Positions 1-11,884 of a stretch of DNA of 64,000 nucleotides are shown here, in pieces. Every line of letters begins with the position of its first letter. Position 1 is the stretch's first letter. Made by a program: the position numbers and the translations under genes. Under the pieces are notes generated by a model, which was given only the letters and a program-made list of their open reading frames with translations, did not search any database and was not told the origin of the DNA. Source of the DNA: Symbiodinium natans (taxonomy: Eukaryota > Sar > Dinophyceae > Suessiales > Symbiodiniaceae); contig CAJNDS010000003.1 in NCBI GenBank assembly GCA_905221605.1, positions 956,676 through 1,020,675 of the forward strand. The letters are read 5' to 3'.

Positions 1-1139
1 GTCAAAAGTTCGGGCACAAATTGCGCACCGGACCCCTTCGCCCTGAACATCTTGTGCCCATCCTAAGTCTGGAGGGGTCGCCGGATCCTGGCGATCGTCT
101 GCTTGCAGAGCATCAGCAGTCATAGCACTGGGCCCCCGCGGCGACTCCACATTTTGGAGCACCCATGAAAATGATGGGTCACATGCCAGAAGCAGTTGCA
201 TCCAGCCAGGCTGAAAAGCATGGAACTGAGGCACTGCCGCCGCAAGGTCATCATATTACGAAAACAAGGCCAAACAACGAGAACCTTCGGAGCTTCAGAG
301 GTGAGGAACACATCCCCCTGACTTTGTCACTTCACAATTTGTGCATGCGTCTATGTTGGCCTTTCAAGCTCCCGTTGAGCCGCTCCACATCGGTGCGAGC
401 GGCCTAGGTGCAACTAATGGTATGCAGTCACACACACACACACACCAGGGAGCACTTCCGTCATCAAACCGGTAGCCCTAAGCACCTCAATGATCCAGAG
501 GCACCTTGCCGCTGAAGAGCATCAAAAACAAAAACATGTCGCCTCCGCCTTCGTGCGTGATGCCTGGGCACCAGCTTTCAAAAGAGTCGAAGAAGGTCAC
601 ATGCTGACATGGCATGGCCAAAATGGGCAGACCTTTGACCAATGAGGCTGTGGAAGCTGTCTGCACTTGCATCTGTTTGAAAGGTTTTTCGGGATGTTTG
701 AAACATGTTTTTGCTTGAGGCAAAATCTGAAGATGTTATTCAGCTGAATGCTTTGTTTCAGTCGAGTTCGAAATCAAGCATCCGCATTCATCTCCAATGC
801 TGAACCAACGTCTGGGTTTTGGCTTTTGGTTGAATGTCATTGTCCTTCGCCAACACCAACAAATGCTTGGTCCAGAAGCTTTGTATCCGTGCACGTTTTC
901 TGTTGGGTGGGCCTGTGGCTAGTGACTCGCCTCAGGACAATCTTACTTGTGAGCAGGCTCTCGAGGCAGCGGAGGACTGGCGTCGAAGCAGGTTAGACGT
1001 CTCTCTTGCAGCGTATGCCAAGTTGAGTCGAGCTGCGAATGTGACTTGCAGGAGGCTCTGGCGAGGGCCGACGGCATTGCAGGTGCCAGCGAGAGGAGAA
1101 AGACTTGAAAGACGAGGGAGCTCCTTTAGGGCCAATAGC
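1..1139. other. No gene recognised
   Basis: This left edge has only short open frames without family signatures. A CA dinucleotide tract lies at about 429-445. Around 957-1095 there are AG-bounded open stretches that could be tiny exons, but nothing identifies them. Confidence 0.4.
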
Positions 1140-2350
1140 GCTACCCGAGGGTCCGGTGTTCTTGTTCTCCTAGGCATGGCAGGGGCCTTTTTACCCGTAG
1201 GTGTAGCGGCACCCCTTGGTCCCCTGGTTCTGTGTCTTTGTTTTTTTTCCTAAATGTCGCGGGACCCTTTTGTTTTCTCCTAGATGTGGCAGGACCCCTT
1301 AATCCCGTGGTGCCTTAGTCCGTTCTGCGTGTTTTTTTTTCTCATATTTTCCTTAGGTGTTGCGGGTGTGGCGGACCCCCTCGGTCCCTTGGTCCCTTCG
1401 TCCTCTGGTCCTACGGTCCCTGGTCCCCCGGTCCTCTCCAGAGAAAAGATTACTAAAAGAAGTATTTTGGCGTAGTGTCTGAATGTTCGACATGCATTTG
1501 GCTGCGCCGCCCCGCTTATTTTAATCTTTCAAAGCCATAGTTGCAAGCACACAGTTTGCGACTAGCCGTGCGATTAAGGAACGTGCCATGAAGAGAAATG
1601 GTGAAAAACAAACCGTGCCGTACTCTCTTTGACCCCTGCTTGCAGCAATCCCCCCCCACCCTCCCTGCTTGTTTCAAATCCTTTCAGAACCAATCATGCA
1701 AACACAATGTTTCAAACGGGGTTGCGCTCCCCCCACAGCCCCCCCCCCCCCACAGCCCCCCGCAATTTTCAAGCTTGCATGAAGGAACATGTCATGCAAA
1801 GAACTTAATGGTTTCAAAACCCATATGAACCTGTCATTGAAAGCACGAACTCTGCAAATGGGCCCCCCTGCGCACAGGCGAACACGGTGCTTCGTATGAT
1901 GGGCTTTGAATGGACCCCCATTTGCAGAGTTAGTGCTTACAATGGCTGGTTGGGAGGAACTCATATGGGTTTTGAAACTTCTAAGTTCTGTAGCTGTAGC
2001 TTGCACGGCTAGAATAAGCGGGGGGGTTGGTTTGAAGGGGGCGCACCCCCCCCCCTCCCGGCTTTGCAAACAAGGTGCTTTGTATGACGAGCTCTGAATG
2101 GATTCGAAATACCGGGCGGGGGTCTGCTTATTGTGGCCGTGCAAGCTTGCATTAAGCAACATCTTGCCATGAAGAGAACTTCATGGTTTCAAAACCCATA
2201 TGAATTCTTTCCAACCCACCAAGTTTGCAATTTGGGGGCGGGGGGGGGGGGGGGCGGGGGCACCTAGGAGAAAAAGAGGGTTCCGCCATACCTCAGGCCC
2301 ACCACACCTAGGGGGAAAATGCGGGCCCCGCCACACCTCGAAAAACAACA
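1140..2350. repeat. Fold-back (inverted-module) repeat region
   Basis: The left part (about 1165-1395) holds several degenerate copies of a unit resembling TCCTAGATGTGGCAGGACCC. The right part (about 2258-2345) holds the same unit in the opposite orientation, for example CCGCCACACCTCG and ACCTAGGAGAAAAA. Between them, modules alternate in orientation. The block at 1807-1868 containing CAAAACCCATATGA is the reverse complement of 1915-1985, which reads TCATATGGGTTTTG, and a third forward copy lies at about 2165-2225. A second module, GTATGATGGGCTTTGAATGG near 1891, recurs directly at about 2084. This architecture resembles a fold-back transposon or nested MITEs. No transposase frame is visible. 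Poly-C runs interrupt the modules. Confidence 0.6.
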
Positions 2351-3340
2351 CCTCCGCCCCTACCCGAGATAGAAATTCGAGTCGAGCTCCGACTCTCCCC
2401 CCATCAAGCCCTTTCTGGTACACCACCCTACAGTGTTTGTTTATCTAAATTTGCAGCTGGCTTCGGAAGTACCTAAGCAGTCAGACTTGTGAAGGGTTTG
2501 GACCCTAAAGACGGATGTTGCATGGGCGGTGGGAAGAGAATACAACACCACAAGCCAAAGCCACGATATCATCTTGTGTAGAAGCTGCAATTGACTGCCC
2601 ATCAATGCCAGATTCTAGTAAATGCAAGCGCCTCGGCCCTTGGCACGCGACGGCAGGCCTTGAGAAGGCGGCCCGCCTTTTCAATCGGGCTTTGCCATCC
2701 AGCAACCCAGAAGGCGCAGCAGCAGTGCATCAAGAACCACAAGTTACGCCATGCTACGCTTCATATGTGTGCAGTGCAGCCTTAGGCAATTTCCAAGGCG
2801 TGAAACAGCGCTCCGACCACGCCTTTCGGGCTCGACTGGGTCTGGTCCAGACGGCCGTGCAGGCCGCTCTCTGAGAGTGCCTTTGTGAACTCTTTTGAGG
2901 ATGCTTTTGAGAATGGTTTCGCTGGATCCTGACGAGGCGCTGGAAGCGGAGACGCCGCGCTCAGCACAGGAGCCATCAAGCGAGATCGGCCAGGCTGAGC
3001 TAGCAGCGCCACCAGTGGAGCGGGTCGAGGCTTAGCTTCTTAGTGTACCTGCGAGATGATGGGCCATTGGTGGGAGCAAGCTCTGTGCCCCTGTGCAGGC
3101 GCTGGCATCTGCGCTGTCGGATCTGCTGGCATACCATGAAGAGGCGAGAGTCGCGTGTGGAGAGCCGCGTGGGGCCGAAGCATATACAGGAAGTTACATA
3201 AGAAGAGAGCAAAGCAAAGCTATGCTGAGACTACACGAAACACGGGGGCTTCTCTCAGCACCAACACATGAAAATAGCCCCGCCCCCCATCCTATCCTCC
3301 ATAAGGAAGAAGAGAGAAGAAGAGACACTCGGTGACGGGA
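2351..3340. other. Unassigned sequence
   Basis: An open stretch near 2515-2874 encodes about 119 residues with no recognisable domain. I do not call it a gene, because equally long frames occur on the other strand. Nothing else is recognisable here. Confidence 0.3.
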
Positions 3341-3344
3341 GGCT

Positions 3345-3523
3345 GGAAGGAAGGAAGGAAGGAAGGAAGGAAGGAAGGAAGGAAGGAAGGAAGGAAGGAA
3401 GGAAGGAAGGAAGGAAGGAAGGAAGGAAGGAAGGAAGAGGAAGGAAGGAAGGAAGGAAGGAAGGAAGGAAGGAAGGAAGGAAGGAAGGAAGGAAGGAAGG
3501 AAGGAAGGAAGGAAGGAAGGAAG
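3345..3523. repeat. (AAGG)n tetranucleotide microsatellite
   Basis: About 44 copies of GGAA/AAGG run with one internal AGAGG interruption near 3436. The purine bias continues to about 3905. Because the unit is four bases, all three + frames read as the same KEGR-type peptide, so the long frames here are artefacts of the repeat. Confidence 0.95.
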
Positions 3524-4405
3524 AGAGAGAATGAGAGATAATGAGAGCCAAAAGGAGAGACGAGCAGCCTCAGAAGTTGGAGGGGCAGTCGACCGTTGGC
3601 CCGCACGATGGTGGGGGGAAGACGTGTGGTGGTGGTGGAGGACGACAGCCAACCCGAAGATCGACCAGGGGGAAGCCAAAAAGCCAAGGACAACAACAGC
3701 CAGAAGAAGCAGAACAGAAACCAGTCGAAGGTGAGGGAGAAGAACCAAGACCATGGAGGGCACCGACACCAGCAAAGGGAGAGCCCATAAGAGGGAAGCC
3801 GGGAGAACGACTATACTCTCCTGACTTTCCTGAAGGAGGAAAGAAGAAGGAGGATAAGGAGGAAGGAAGCAGGAAGGAAGAAGGTGAAGAAGAAAGGAGA
3901 GTGAGCGACTCAAAGAGAGACTCGGCGAGGAGCTGCCGGGCGCTTCGGAGCTCCCGGCCCCGGACGCGCCGCGGTGCGCGGCGGCGCTGGCCCACGCCGA
4001 GCTGCTCGGAGGAATCAGAGGAGAGAGCATCCGAAAATGGAACATCCCTCTGGACATCCCTCTGAGCCATTTAACGAGAGCCTTTAGAGGAAGAAAACCC
4101 TAAAAGCCCCCTTTAACCCAACAGAGCTTCTCCCCCCCCCCCCGGTCAGAGTTTTTTCAGTCTCCGATGTTTGCTGTGCACGGCACTCCTTTCAAGACTT
4201 GTGACGAGCTGCGCGAACGGGAGCCCGCGAACAGCACTGTAGTCACGCTGAGCCAGCAATCCCTGTATCTTCACGGGATAACACTAATAGTAATACTACG
4301 AAGAGGACACAATAACTTCATGTTAAAGGGCGACAAAAGACCGCATGAAACCAAGGTACATGAGCGAAGTGCGCGTGTCTTTGTTGTGCTCTTTCGGCAC
4401 TTTTT

Positions 4406-4862
4406 TTTTTGGCGCGCGGCTCGGTGCAACCGCTCGGTTTGCCCACGCAATTGGTCCCAAGGTACGCAAAACATGCGCTGGTGCAGTGTTTCCGCTGTGA
4501 GCCTGTCTGTATGTTTTGTTTTCACAAACGACCACCACCTGCAAGTTTTTGCATCCTGTGCACGCCGCTCCTTGAAGCTGTCGCAAACGACCGCCCGCGC
4601 CCGCTGCGGGTCTCGTTTGAGCGGCATGCACAGGACACAAAACCCGCACGGGATCGTGTTTTTGACGCATAGCGTTGTTTCTTGATATAATGACGATGTC
4701 CGCCCCCCACGAAACCCGCAGAGGGAAGTCGTTTGTGAAAACCAGACACAAAAAACACGCGGCGCTTACAGACCAGGTCACGGCGGAAATACTGTGCCAG
4801 CGCATGATCTACGTACCTTGGGACCAATGGCGCGGGCAAACCGGTTGGCGCGTGGCTCTAAT
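4406..4862. repeat. Long imperfect inverted repeat (MITE-like)
   Basis: The outer left arm (about 4412-4530) contains ATTGGTCCCAAGGTACG and TTTTCACAAACGAC. The right arm (about 4700-4860) contains both in reverse complement, with roughly 80 percent agreement by eye. The inner arms TCCTGTGCACGCCGCTC (4549-4566) and its complement (about 4619-4637, one mismatch) continue the pairing to a loop of about 50 bases. The whole could fold into one hairpin of about 450 bases. No transposase is present, so a non-autonomous element is the likely identity. Confidence 0.7.
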
Positions 4863-5662
4863 GTTTGGTCGTGACTCTTAATCGAGCAAGTGCTCGACAG
4901 GTTACTTGTCGATGCATGGGCTCCCGCTCCGGATGCCACCGACGAAGAAGTTTGCATTCTGCGACTCTGGGCCTGCGGCTGGCGTCAGGCAGCCATCAAC
5001 AAGGCCTGAGCTGGCAGAACAATGCAGAACCGGTCAGCATGTCACTGTATGTCCCGTCAATGTCCCGTCCACACTCTTAGCTTTGCCGTGACATAGTGAA
5101 GAGAACCTGCGTGCGATGGCTTCCTTGTTCGCCCTGATGGAAATGCAGGCCCTTGAGTGGTACCAGATGCTTTGGCTATCTTGGTCTTGCGTTCTACATT
5201 GGATGTGGCACAGACGATTTGTTGAATCCTGAGATTTTCTGAATGCAAGGATGGAGGCGGGCAGTGACGAGTCCGGCCTCATTGCGTCCTTCATCCTTCC
5301 AGAGCGGCTGATCCCGGACCGGCGAGGCTCTGTTCCGCGGCGGCGCGCGGCTCAGCGGCCCACAGAGTACGGCAGAGCAGGGCAGAGTACGGCACGGCAT
5401 CCTTGTCTCCATGCAATCAGCGTAGAGCCACTGTAGTCACGCATGTCATAGTCCCTGGCCGTGCTGGGAATCCAGGAGCCTCTATTCTCGCATCGAGGGC
5501 CTTCCAAGAGACTTCGAGGCCGGGCTGCCCAGGGTGTGTATGAGTGTTTTCTGTAGGTTCCCTTTTCGCCCTCTTCCCCCGCCCTGAACTTCTTTCTCAT
5601 TTTCCACCCTATCGCATTCACCCTTCCTTCGCATTCGCCCCTTCGCGCTCCGAGGCTCCCGG

Positions 5663-5818
5663 GCCGACCGCGCCGCGGGCGCTGCTGAGGCGTCTGCTGA
5701 CCGCGGGCATCGACGAGGAGTTCAGGGAGGACCTGCAGAGGGCTTCCTTGCGCTGCCCGCGGAACACAGTATGCGACGATCTGCTAGAAATATGCGATGC
5801 CATATCCAGGGGAAGCCG
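5663..5818 (+). CDS. Orphan candidate exon, unknown protein
   Basis: The frame encodes an amphipathic, charged stretch including ALLRRLLTAGIDEEF and CDDLLEICDAISRG. Composition and codon third positions look coding, unlike the flanks. No domain is recognised, and neither exon edge nor partner exons could be fixed. It could be a lone exon of a gene whose other exons lie in 4.9-6.7 kb, or chance. Confidence 0.3.
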
Positions 5819-6773
5819 AGCATGGTGACGAGGGCCCTTGGAGACTTGACTTACCTTCTCGACCGCAAGGAGCACCTTGGCAAAAACACTGAAGCGATGC
5901 AACAAGCACAAACGCGTTCCGGGTGTTTTTCTCCAGACTTTTGAATGCCTTATAATTCCAAGTCCACCCGAGGTTTGTGCCGTTCTTCACCAGGACGATC
6001 TGGAGGGGTAAAGGCGGTGCTCCGACAACGGGGCGTGGCACGGGCAAGAGGCTGCTTGGCACTGATGTTCGGGGTATCAATGATGACACTTCATCCACAT
6101 GCAATCTGAGGACCGGTTTCAGCAAGCGCTATTGGATCAAGTACAAGGAAACTTTCTACCCAAACACGAAGCCGAAGCCCTAGTGCGCTGATTCCGAATT
6201 GTCGTGGGTTGATGCGCTTGGTTGGTCTTGATTGGCTGTTCTCGTCCAACTCCCAGTTGGCCGCGATGCCCATGAAGCCTTAGGGAGACTTGCAAAAGAG
6301 GAGACCTGAAGAGGAGACCTTGAGGGACAAATCTTCTGAAGCCCCCCGACAGAACGAAGATGCCGCAACCCGTGCGACCCACCGGGGTGTGTTGCCACTT
6401 TCTTGGCTTTTGGTCCAACCTCGGGATTGGCAGCTGGGCCAAACTGCCCATTCACTCATTCGAAATGCTCAGTGGCATCCAGCAAGTGCAAATCGTTTGT
6501 TTCATGCAAGGAAGATGGGGACTCCCCACTGCGACAAGAACGACTGAGGCACGTTAGAATCCTGGGAGGCCGACGCAGTTTGTTTCACCCGGCGCAGCTG
6601 ACACGCACGTTGGAAGATTGGGGAGTGGAGCCCTGCACTAGACAGTGTTTCGCACCAGTGTTTCGCATCAGTGCAATGTCGCATAGCTAACTGCCTCGTG
6701 CATGTGCTGGGATTGTTTGGGGCTGCGCGCTCTTGCATTCTCTCAGGGTTGTTGGCAGCGAAGAAAAGAAGTT

Positions 6774-6790
6774 CCCTTTGCTCCTCAGAA
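6774..6790 (+). promoter_or_regulatory. Possible spliced-leader acceptor of eL43 gene
   Basis: A pyrimidine-rich run ending in CTCCTCAG lies five bases before the start codon. Dinoflagellate nuclear mRNAs receive a 22-base leader by trans-splicing, so this AG is the natural acceptor. It is inferred from position only. Confidence 0.35.
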
Positions 6791-6794
6791 AGCC

Positions 6795-7091
6795 ATGGCG
6801 AAGCGCACCAAGAAGGTCGGAATCACGGGCAAGTACGGCACGCGCTACGGTGCCTCACTCCGAAAGATCGTGAAGCGCTACGAGATCCAGCAGCGTGCCA
6901 GGTACATGTGCACTTTCTGCGGCAAGGAGAATGTGAAGCGCCTCGCGGGCGGCATCTGGAAGTGCAAGTCCAAGACCTGCCAGCGGACCATTGCCGGTGG
7001 CTGCTGGACCCTGTCCACGGGCCCCGCCGCCACCGTGCGCGCGACCATCGCGCGCCTCAAGAAGCAGCAGGGCGGCGGCGTCGAGGAGTGA
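6795..7091 (+). CDS. RPL37A: 60S ribosomal protein eL43 (L37a)
   Basis: This is a structural protein of the large cytosolic ribosomal subunit. The 98-codon frame begins [19 protein letters not shown], matching the conserved eL43 N-terminus, and family members are about 92 residues. The frame stays open upstream, but homology starts exactly at this ATG, which follows a pyrimidine-rich AG. The zinc-ribbon cysteines are visible as C-T-F-C, then 14 residues, then C-K-S-K-T-C. The usual second knuckle is CX2C, so this copy carries a two-residue insertion (CX4C). The C-terminus ([10 protein letters not shown], then Gly/Glu) is typical plus a short tail. There are no introns, which suits a highly expressed or retroposed dinoflagellate gene. 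Identification is secure; functionality depends on whether CX4C still binds zinc. Confidence 0.95.
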   Translation: MAKRTKKVGITGKYGTRYGASLRKIVKRYEIQQRARYMCTFCGKENVKRLAGGIWKCKSKTCQRTIAGGCWTLSTGPAATVRATIARLKKQQGGGVEE

Positions 7092-7740
7092 GGGCCAAGC
7101 TGATGACGCATCAACCTGAGAGAGGAGCATCGCTGCCGTACGAAAATGGGCTTCTGCACCAGCAGGCCATTAGGACAGACTTTGGGAGAGGCACAATGCA
7201 ACACAGAGCTTCATGTCTAAGAGCTTAGCCGACTTCCAGTTAGCCGCCCCTAGCCCGAACTGCACAGTCCTTTGACTTCTGACTGGAGGCCGCCTTTGAG
7301 CCATCTCTGCGCCAACTCAGAGAGGCGAGCAGCCACACTCTTGTGAATCTCTGGGAGTTTGTTTTGCAGATTCGCCATGAGCCAAACTCACCCCGAGTTG
7401 AAGGAAGTGGCGGACCTTCGACAGCACTCGGAGGTCATGCAGCAGGATCTGGAGGCGCAGCGTACATTTTCACTGCTGCCGCGTTCCCGACTGCCCGAGT
7501 ACGCCCGAAGGCGCCAGAGTGCGCCCGGTATTCCAAGTACATTCTCTTTTGCGCCATGAGCAGCGTTGTTTTGCCCGAAGCCATACACGTCCTACACGAG
7601 TCGAGAACGTTCTGTGGAACTTTCTTCCCCTGGGCTTTTGTTGTGTCGGCCGGTGTCGACTTACTTAACTTAACGGTTAATTCTACTTTTCCTCGAACGT
7701 GAAGGACCAAGGCTTACATGTTCTTGCTGCAGTCTTGCGC

Positions 7741-7800
7741 GTGGTCATACCCGGTCATACCCGGTCATACCCGGTCATGCCCGGTCATACTCGGTCCTGC
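7741..7800. repeat. 10-bp tandem repeat
   Basis: Six near-identical copies of CCGGTCATAC, the first and last being diverged. Confidence 0.9.
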
Positions 7801-8398
7801 CATCCCGTGGTTTTTCGCAGTCGGTGTTTCCCGTCACCGTGTAAGTTTTGATCGGGCAAGATTAGGCTCTTGAACCCCAAAATTGGCTCCCGAGATTCAA
7901 AGAAAGTCCCTTATAAGAAGTGGCCGCCCCCCCCCCCCCCCCCGGCCCCAATCACCCCCCCCCCCACAAGGCCGCAAGAGAGAGTCCAGATGCAACTCGC
8001 CGATTTTCCGAATTCAGAGCGAAGCCTCAGATGCGAGAGCTCCGCGATCCAAGCTGCGCGCGAGGCCGCCATTGAAGCCGTCGCCTGCCAATTGAGCTCG
8101 GTGACAGCCTGGGTACAGCAGGTGACAGCCCTCAGTCTGATTTCATCTGATTTCATCACGGCAAAGTCTTGCAATCGTACCGCCCTTGCGCCAGAATCTC
8201 AGCAGTGGGGCCTGGCCGTGTCCTCGGACTTGCATTGCTCGCGAGAGGTCTGCCTATAAACGGTGCGAAGCATGCGTGTTCTTGACTTGATGGACTTTGT
8301 GAGACAACTGTTGTTGCCTCCCTTTGACTGCATGGCTTCCAGAGGCCACCGAATGTGCATCCACCTGCAGCAATGCAGGCGATGCAGGCCGGGCTGCA

Positions 8399-8500
8399 TC
8401 TCTCTCTCCCTCTCTCTGTGTCTCTCTCTGGGTCTAGCTCCTTCCCAGCAGTCTCTCTCTCTTCCCTGCAAGCGAGAGAAAGAGAAGGGAGAGGGAGCGA
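8399..8500. repeat. CT tract followed by GA tract
   Basis: A (CT)-rich stretch is followed within 100 bases by a (GA)-rich stretch, giving an imperfect inverted arrangement that can pair with itself. A further purine-rich run continues to about 8690. Confidence 0.7.
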
Positions 8501-9710
8501 GAGGGTTTTCGCAGACACCAATGGTGCATGCAGCGCGCAGGGGTTTCGGCCCTATGCCCCACGAGAGATGATTGGAGGGCAAGAAGAGAAGTAAGAACAA
8601 GAAGAGAAGCAGATGAAAGGAAGAAAAGGAAGAGAGTAAGAGTGGAAGAGAGGAAGCGAAGAACAGAGAAGAGAGAAGAGAGATTGGAGGCGTTTGCATG
8701 CAGGTGCGCGAGTTATCTGCTTGTTTCGTTTGCTTGTTTTGCTTTCGACAAGGTGTGGTAAAACTTTCTGCGGCGGCGGGTAGGAAGTATGTGGTTTGAT
8801 GACGGGAAAATATCCTTTCACAGACTTTCGGTGTGTACGAATCCCAACGAGCCCATGCCTTGTGGGCCAAGCGAAGGAAGGCAACGGGGTCTTCCTCAGA
8901 CTTGCCCAGGACGTCAGCGCTGCTGCAGCTCGATTTCCACAGCTGTCGCCGATTCTTGAGGATGTCGAACGGATGTGATCGGGGTAGGCCTTGCGTGGCA
9001 TTTCTGTAGCAGGCTGCGCAAGCCAATGAACGTACTTGTGGCCTGGCAATGCATGGCACAGCAGCGTTGGCCCGAAGCGGTCAACATGCATGAAAGCGCA
9101 TAATGCGCAATAGGTTCATGCGTTTTAGCTTGACCAAGTCAGATAAATACGTTGCAAGTTCAAGCACGGCTTGTTTCAGTTTCTCACTGTTCCAAGGAGT
9201 GTTTCTGGCATGGCGCGCAGCATGAGGTAGACACTGCTAGCGACTTTACAGACTTCGCAGCCTGCGTGAGAACCTGCACCTACCCCTATTGAAGCGACAT
9301 CCCACTTTGAGGAAAACTTGCCGCACAGCCCCCATGGAACCGGTCAGCTTTCGCCACGGCGCGCGTTTTGAGGCATGCAGCATGTGGGCAGTGTGACTGC
9401 GTGGCTTCGCTTGCAGCGTTGGGTGTCAGACAGCTGTTTCAGATGGCAGGAGACAGCTTCTGGCTCGGGCCTTTGCCTCTCGGTCGAGGCTGCCCAGCCT
9501 ACAGGACTTCCTCCGAGAGAGGTGGCGAGTTGGCAGAAATTCGAAGTTCGCGCCCAAATTGAGGTGCTTTTTCGATTCCTTTCGAGGGCTGTACCGACAA
9601 CACGAGCGGCGCACAAAACGAGCAGGGGAGTTTGAGGTGGCAGAAGTCACTGCCAGTCACGTGTGGTCACCGCAAGATTCCTTGATTGTTTGTCATTGCA
9701 GTCTCATATA

Positions 9711-9830
9711 CTTATATGTGTCTACACATATACAATCATATATATATATATATATGTGTGTATAAGAAAATATAAATACCAATGTAAATATGGATATATA
9801 TATATATGTGCACCTGTACATATATTGCTT
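9711..9830. repeat. AT-rich microsatellite island
   Basis: TA and ATAC/ATAT repeats form a local AT-rich island in otherwise roughly 50-55 percent GC sequence. Confidence 0.8.
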
Positions 9831-10727
9831 GTACGCTCACATCATACATGGTCCCGACATCCCTAGATAGTCCGCGAGTTTAGCCCAGTTAAGGTCCCAC
9901 GTTTGGGCCCTTGACTTCCTTCATTGTTCCGTGAGGTGCTGGAGTGGGGCCTTGAAGTGTTTGCTCTCCGACGATGGCCGCCGCTTCTCTCGCTCCGCCT
10001 CAGACCGCGCCAAGGTGCCCCGGGCTTCGCCAAAGGCGCGAAAGAAGAAGGTTCCACAAGTAGTATCGACTCGACTGGTCTGGTTGGAGGTGAAGAAGGT
10101 TGGAAAGGTTGAAGAAGGTTGGAAAGGTTGAGCAAGTTTAAAAAGTCTGGTGGAGGGGGAAAGGACAAGCAAAAAAGACAGAGGCAAGTTCCATTTTCCA
10201 TGAGAAGGCGCTCTCGAGGTCAGATAGGACTGCCAATCCAGTCTGGACGCCCAACGTCCAAGGAAGCCAAACCCAAACATGTCCCTGGCATCGTCTGGGA
10301 CAATTCGACTCAAGTGCTTGTGAAACATGGTCTTGCACGTCTGTAAGAGGAAGAGGAAGCCTGAGGGAAAGGGAAGAATGCGAACATCACGAAAGTCCGC
10401 GGCCGATTGAACCGACGTAATGGTACAAAAAAAAGCTCATATGATCATATGCATGGGGCAACCGTTGCTGTTCCAACTTGTTCACATGTGCATGGTTGTG
10501 GAGTACGCGGTGCATACACATATGGTGGCAAGCAAAACGGAAGAACTGTGAGTTGCAGCTGTCAGAGAGCCCGGAGTCTCAGAGCCCCGAAGATGTGTCG
10601 AGAAGAGAGGGGTCGCATGTTGTGAGCCTAGGTGAGTTTGTGAGCTGCACTTCCGAGGTGCACGACTTTTGGCAAATGCCTGTCCTGGGCATTCGCCGTT
10701 GGACATGGCCGTTGGTTTTGCTTGCAG

Positions 10728-10984
10728 AGATACCTCGACCTCATGTGGTGCAAACAAACCAGGACACGCTCCGGTTGCTTTGATCTCGTGGATCACCCTT
10801 CATCGCTTGGAAGCGTGGATGTTTGCGAATGGTATGCGAGCGCATTGAAAGCTTGGACTTCTGCTCTCCACGTGTGTTCCCTTCATTTTCCTTCGCATTT
10901 ATCCAGGCGCTGGCCGCCCTGGCGCGAGCACACCAGTGGACCTGGACCCTTCAGCTGCTGCAGAAGATGCAGACATCAGGACAC
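10728..10984 (+). CDS. 5' exons of a PPR protein gene
   Basis: Two exons are read here. 10728-10841 follows a TTGCTTGCAG acceptor and ends in DVCEWYAS. 10907-10984 continues in phase 0 with ALAALARAHQW then TLQLLQKMQTSG. Joined, they form one pentatricopeptide repeat (helix A, Trp at the turn, helix B ending in a Met). PPR proteins bind organelle RNA base by base. The intron 10842-10906 starts GC and ends AG. The proposed next donor is GCGCGT at 10985, and the following exon would be 14551, which begins ADVVSFNS, the expected start of the next repeat. If so, the intron is about 3.57 kb and holds the SET-domain gene. The first 20 or so codons do not match PPR, and the true start codon was not found. 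A separate truncated PPR gene is the alternative. Confidence 0.6.
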
Positions 10985-11030
10985 GCGCGTTCCCAAAGAC
11001 GGAATGCGAGAGGGAGAGAGCACAGAGAGA

Positions 11031-11067
<37 letters not shown>
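11031..11067. repeat. (GA)n microsatellite
   Basis: An uninterrupted GA run within the proposed large PPR intron. Confidence 0.9.
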
Positions 11068-11073
<6 letters not shown>

Positions 11074-11335
11074 GGTGTTACCATTGCAGTGAGGGAAGCC
11101 ACAACCTGGAAGAGTGGGGCCAAAGAGTATTTCCTGTAACTTCACAATCCCGCAACATCAGCCCGCAGTCGGCTCAGGAAGAACAGAGTGGGGAATCTCA
11201 CCATACTTGTTGGGTGGGGGGCAGATTTAGTGTGTTGCACTTTGTTCAACGAGCGAGTGAAACCACAATCCTGACTGTTGCGAAAACTTGGGGGCTGCGA
11301 AAACCGCGGACCTTCCAATCAGACGGACCCTCGGA

Positions 11336-11415
11336 CTTCGTGCGCCCCTTGGGGCAGCCTTCCCTTCGAAAAAAAGGGGGGGGGGGGCTACGCGTGCAGG
11401 GGAGCGAGAGAGAGA
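11336..11415. repeat. GA-linked hairpin repeat, copy A
   Basis: TGCGCCCCTTGGGGCAGC, then TCCCTTCG, a poly-G run, and GCGAGAGAGAGA. The order and bases resemble copies at 23181-23250 and 60905-60990. It may be a dispersed element that seeds GA microsatellites. Confidence 0.5.
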
Positions 11416-11537
11416 CGGCCGCCACGGGGGAATCGCGCTGGGTAAGTGTGTGCGCTGCCTTTTCACCAAGGCATTGAACCGAGTGTTCTGGGCGCGCCCG
11501 CGCGCGCGGGGGGTCTCTCGGGCCCCTCATGCCCCGT

Positions 11538-11609
11538 AGAAGAAGAAGAAGAAGAAGAAGAAGAAGAAGAAGAAGAAGAAGAAGAAGAAGAAGAAGAAGA
11601 AGAAGAAGA
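11538..11609. repeat. (GAA)n trinucleotide repeat
   Basis: About 24 copies of GAA/AGA upstream of the SET-domain gene. Such tracts can form triplex DNA. Confidence 0.95.
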
Positions 11610-11884
11610 GAGAAAGGGAGAGAGAGGGAAACAGAGAGGGAGATTTCGTCCGCTGCTGCAAGCTTTTACAAAGAAGGGAGCGAGCGAGAGAGAGCAGCGA
11701 GCATCACACATCAACTTCCTTGCCAAATCGCCGCAGCCAGCCCCCCTGCAAATCAAAAGGGTGCTCTGCACATCAAGAGACATGCAGGGTAGCGTTAGTC
11801 TACTGCAGCGAATGCATTCAAAGCCTCACATGACGCTCAGCGGCTAAGCACTTAAGTACTTGGGCCTTGATTGCTTTCACGGAG

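Larger units (their letters stand above)
7092..10727. other. Repeat-rich intergenic sequence
   Basis: No recognisable gene. It contains tandem repeats (7741-7800), poly-C runs (about 7926-7965), a CT/GA block (8399-8500) and an AT island (9711-9830). Short open frames around 9900-10350 show no family signature. Confidence 0.4.
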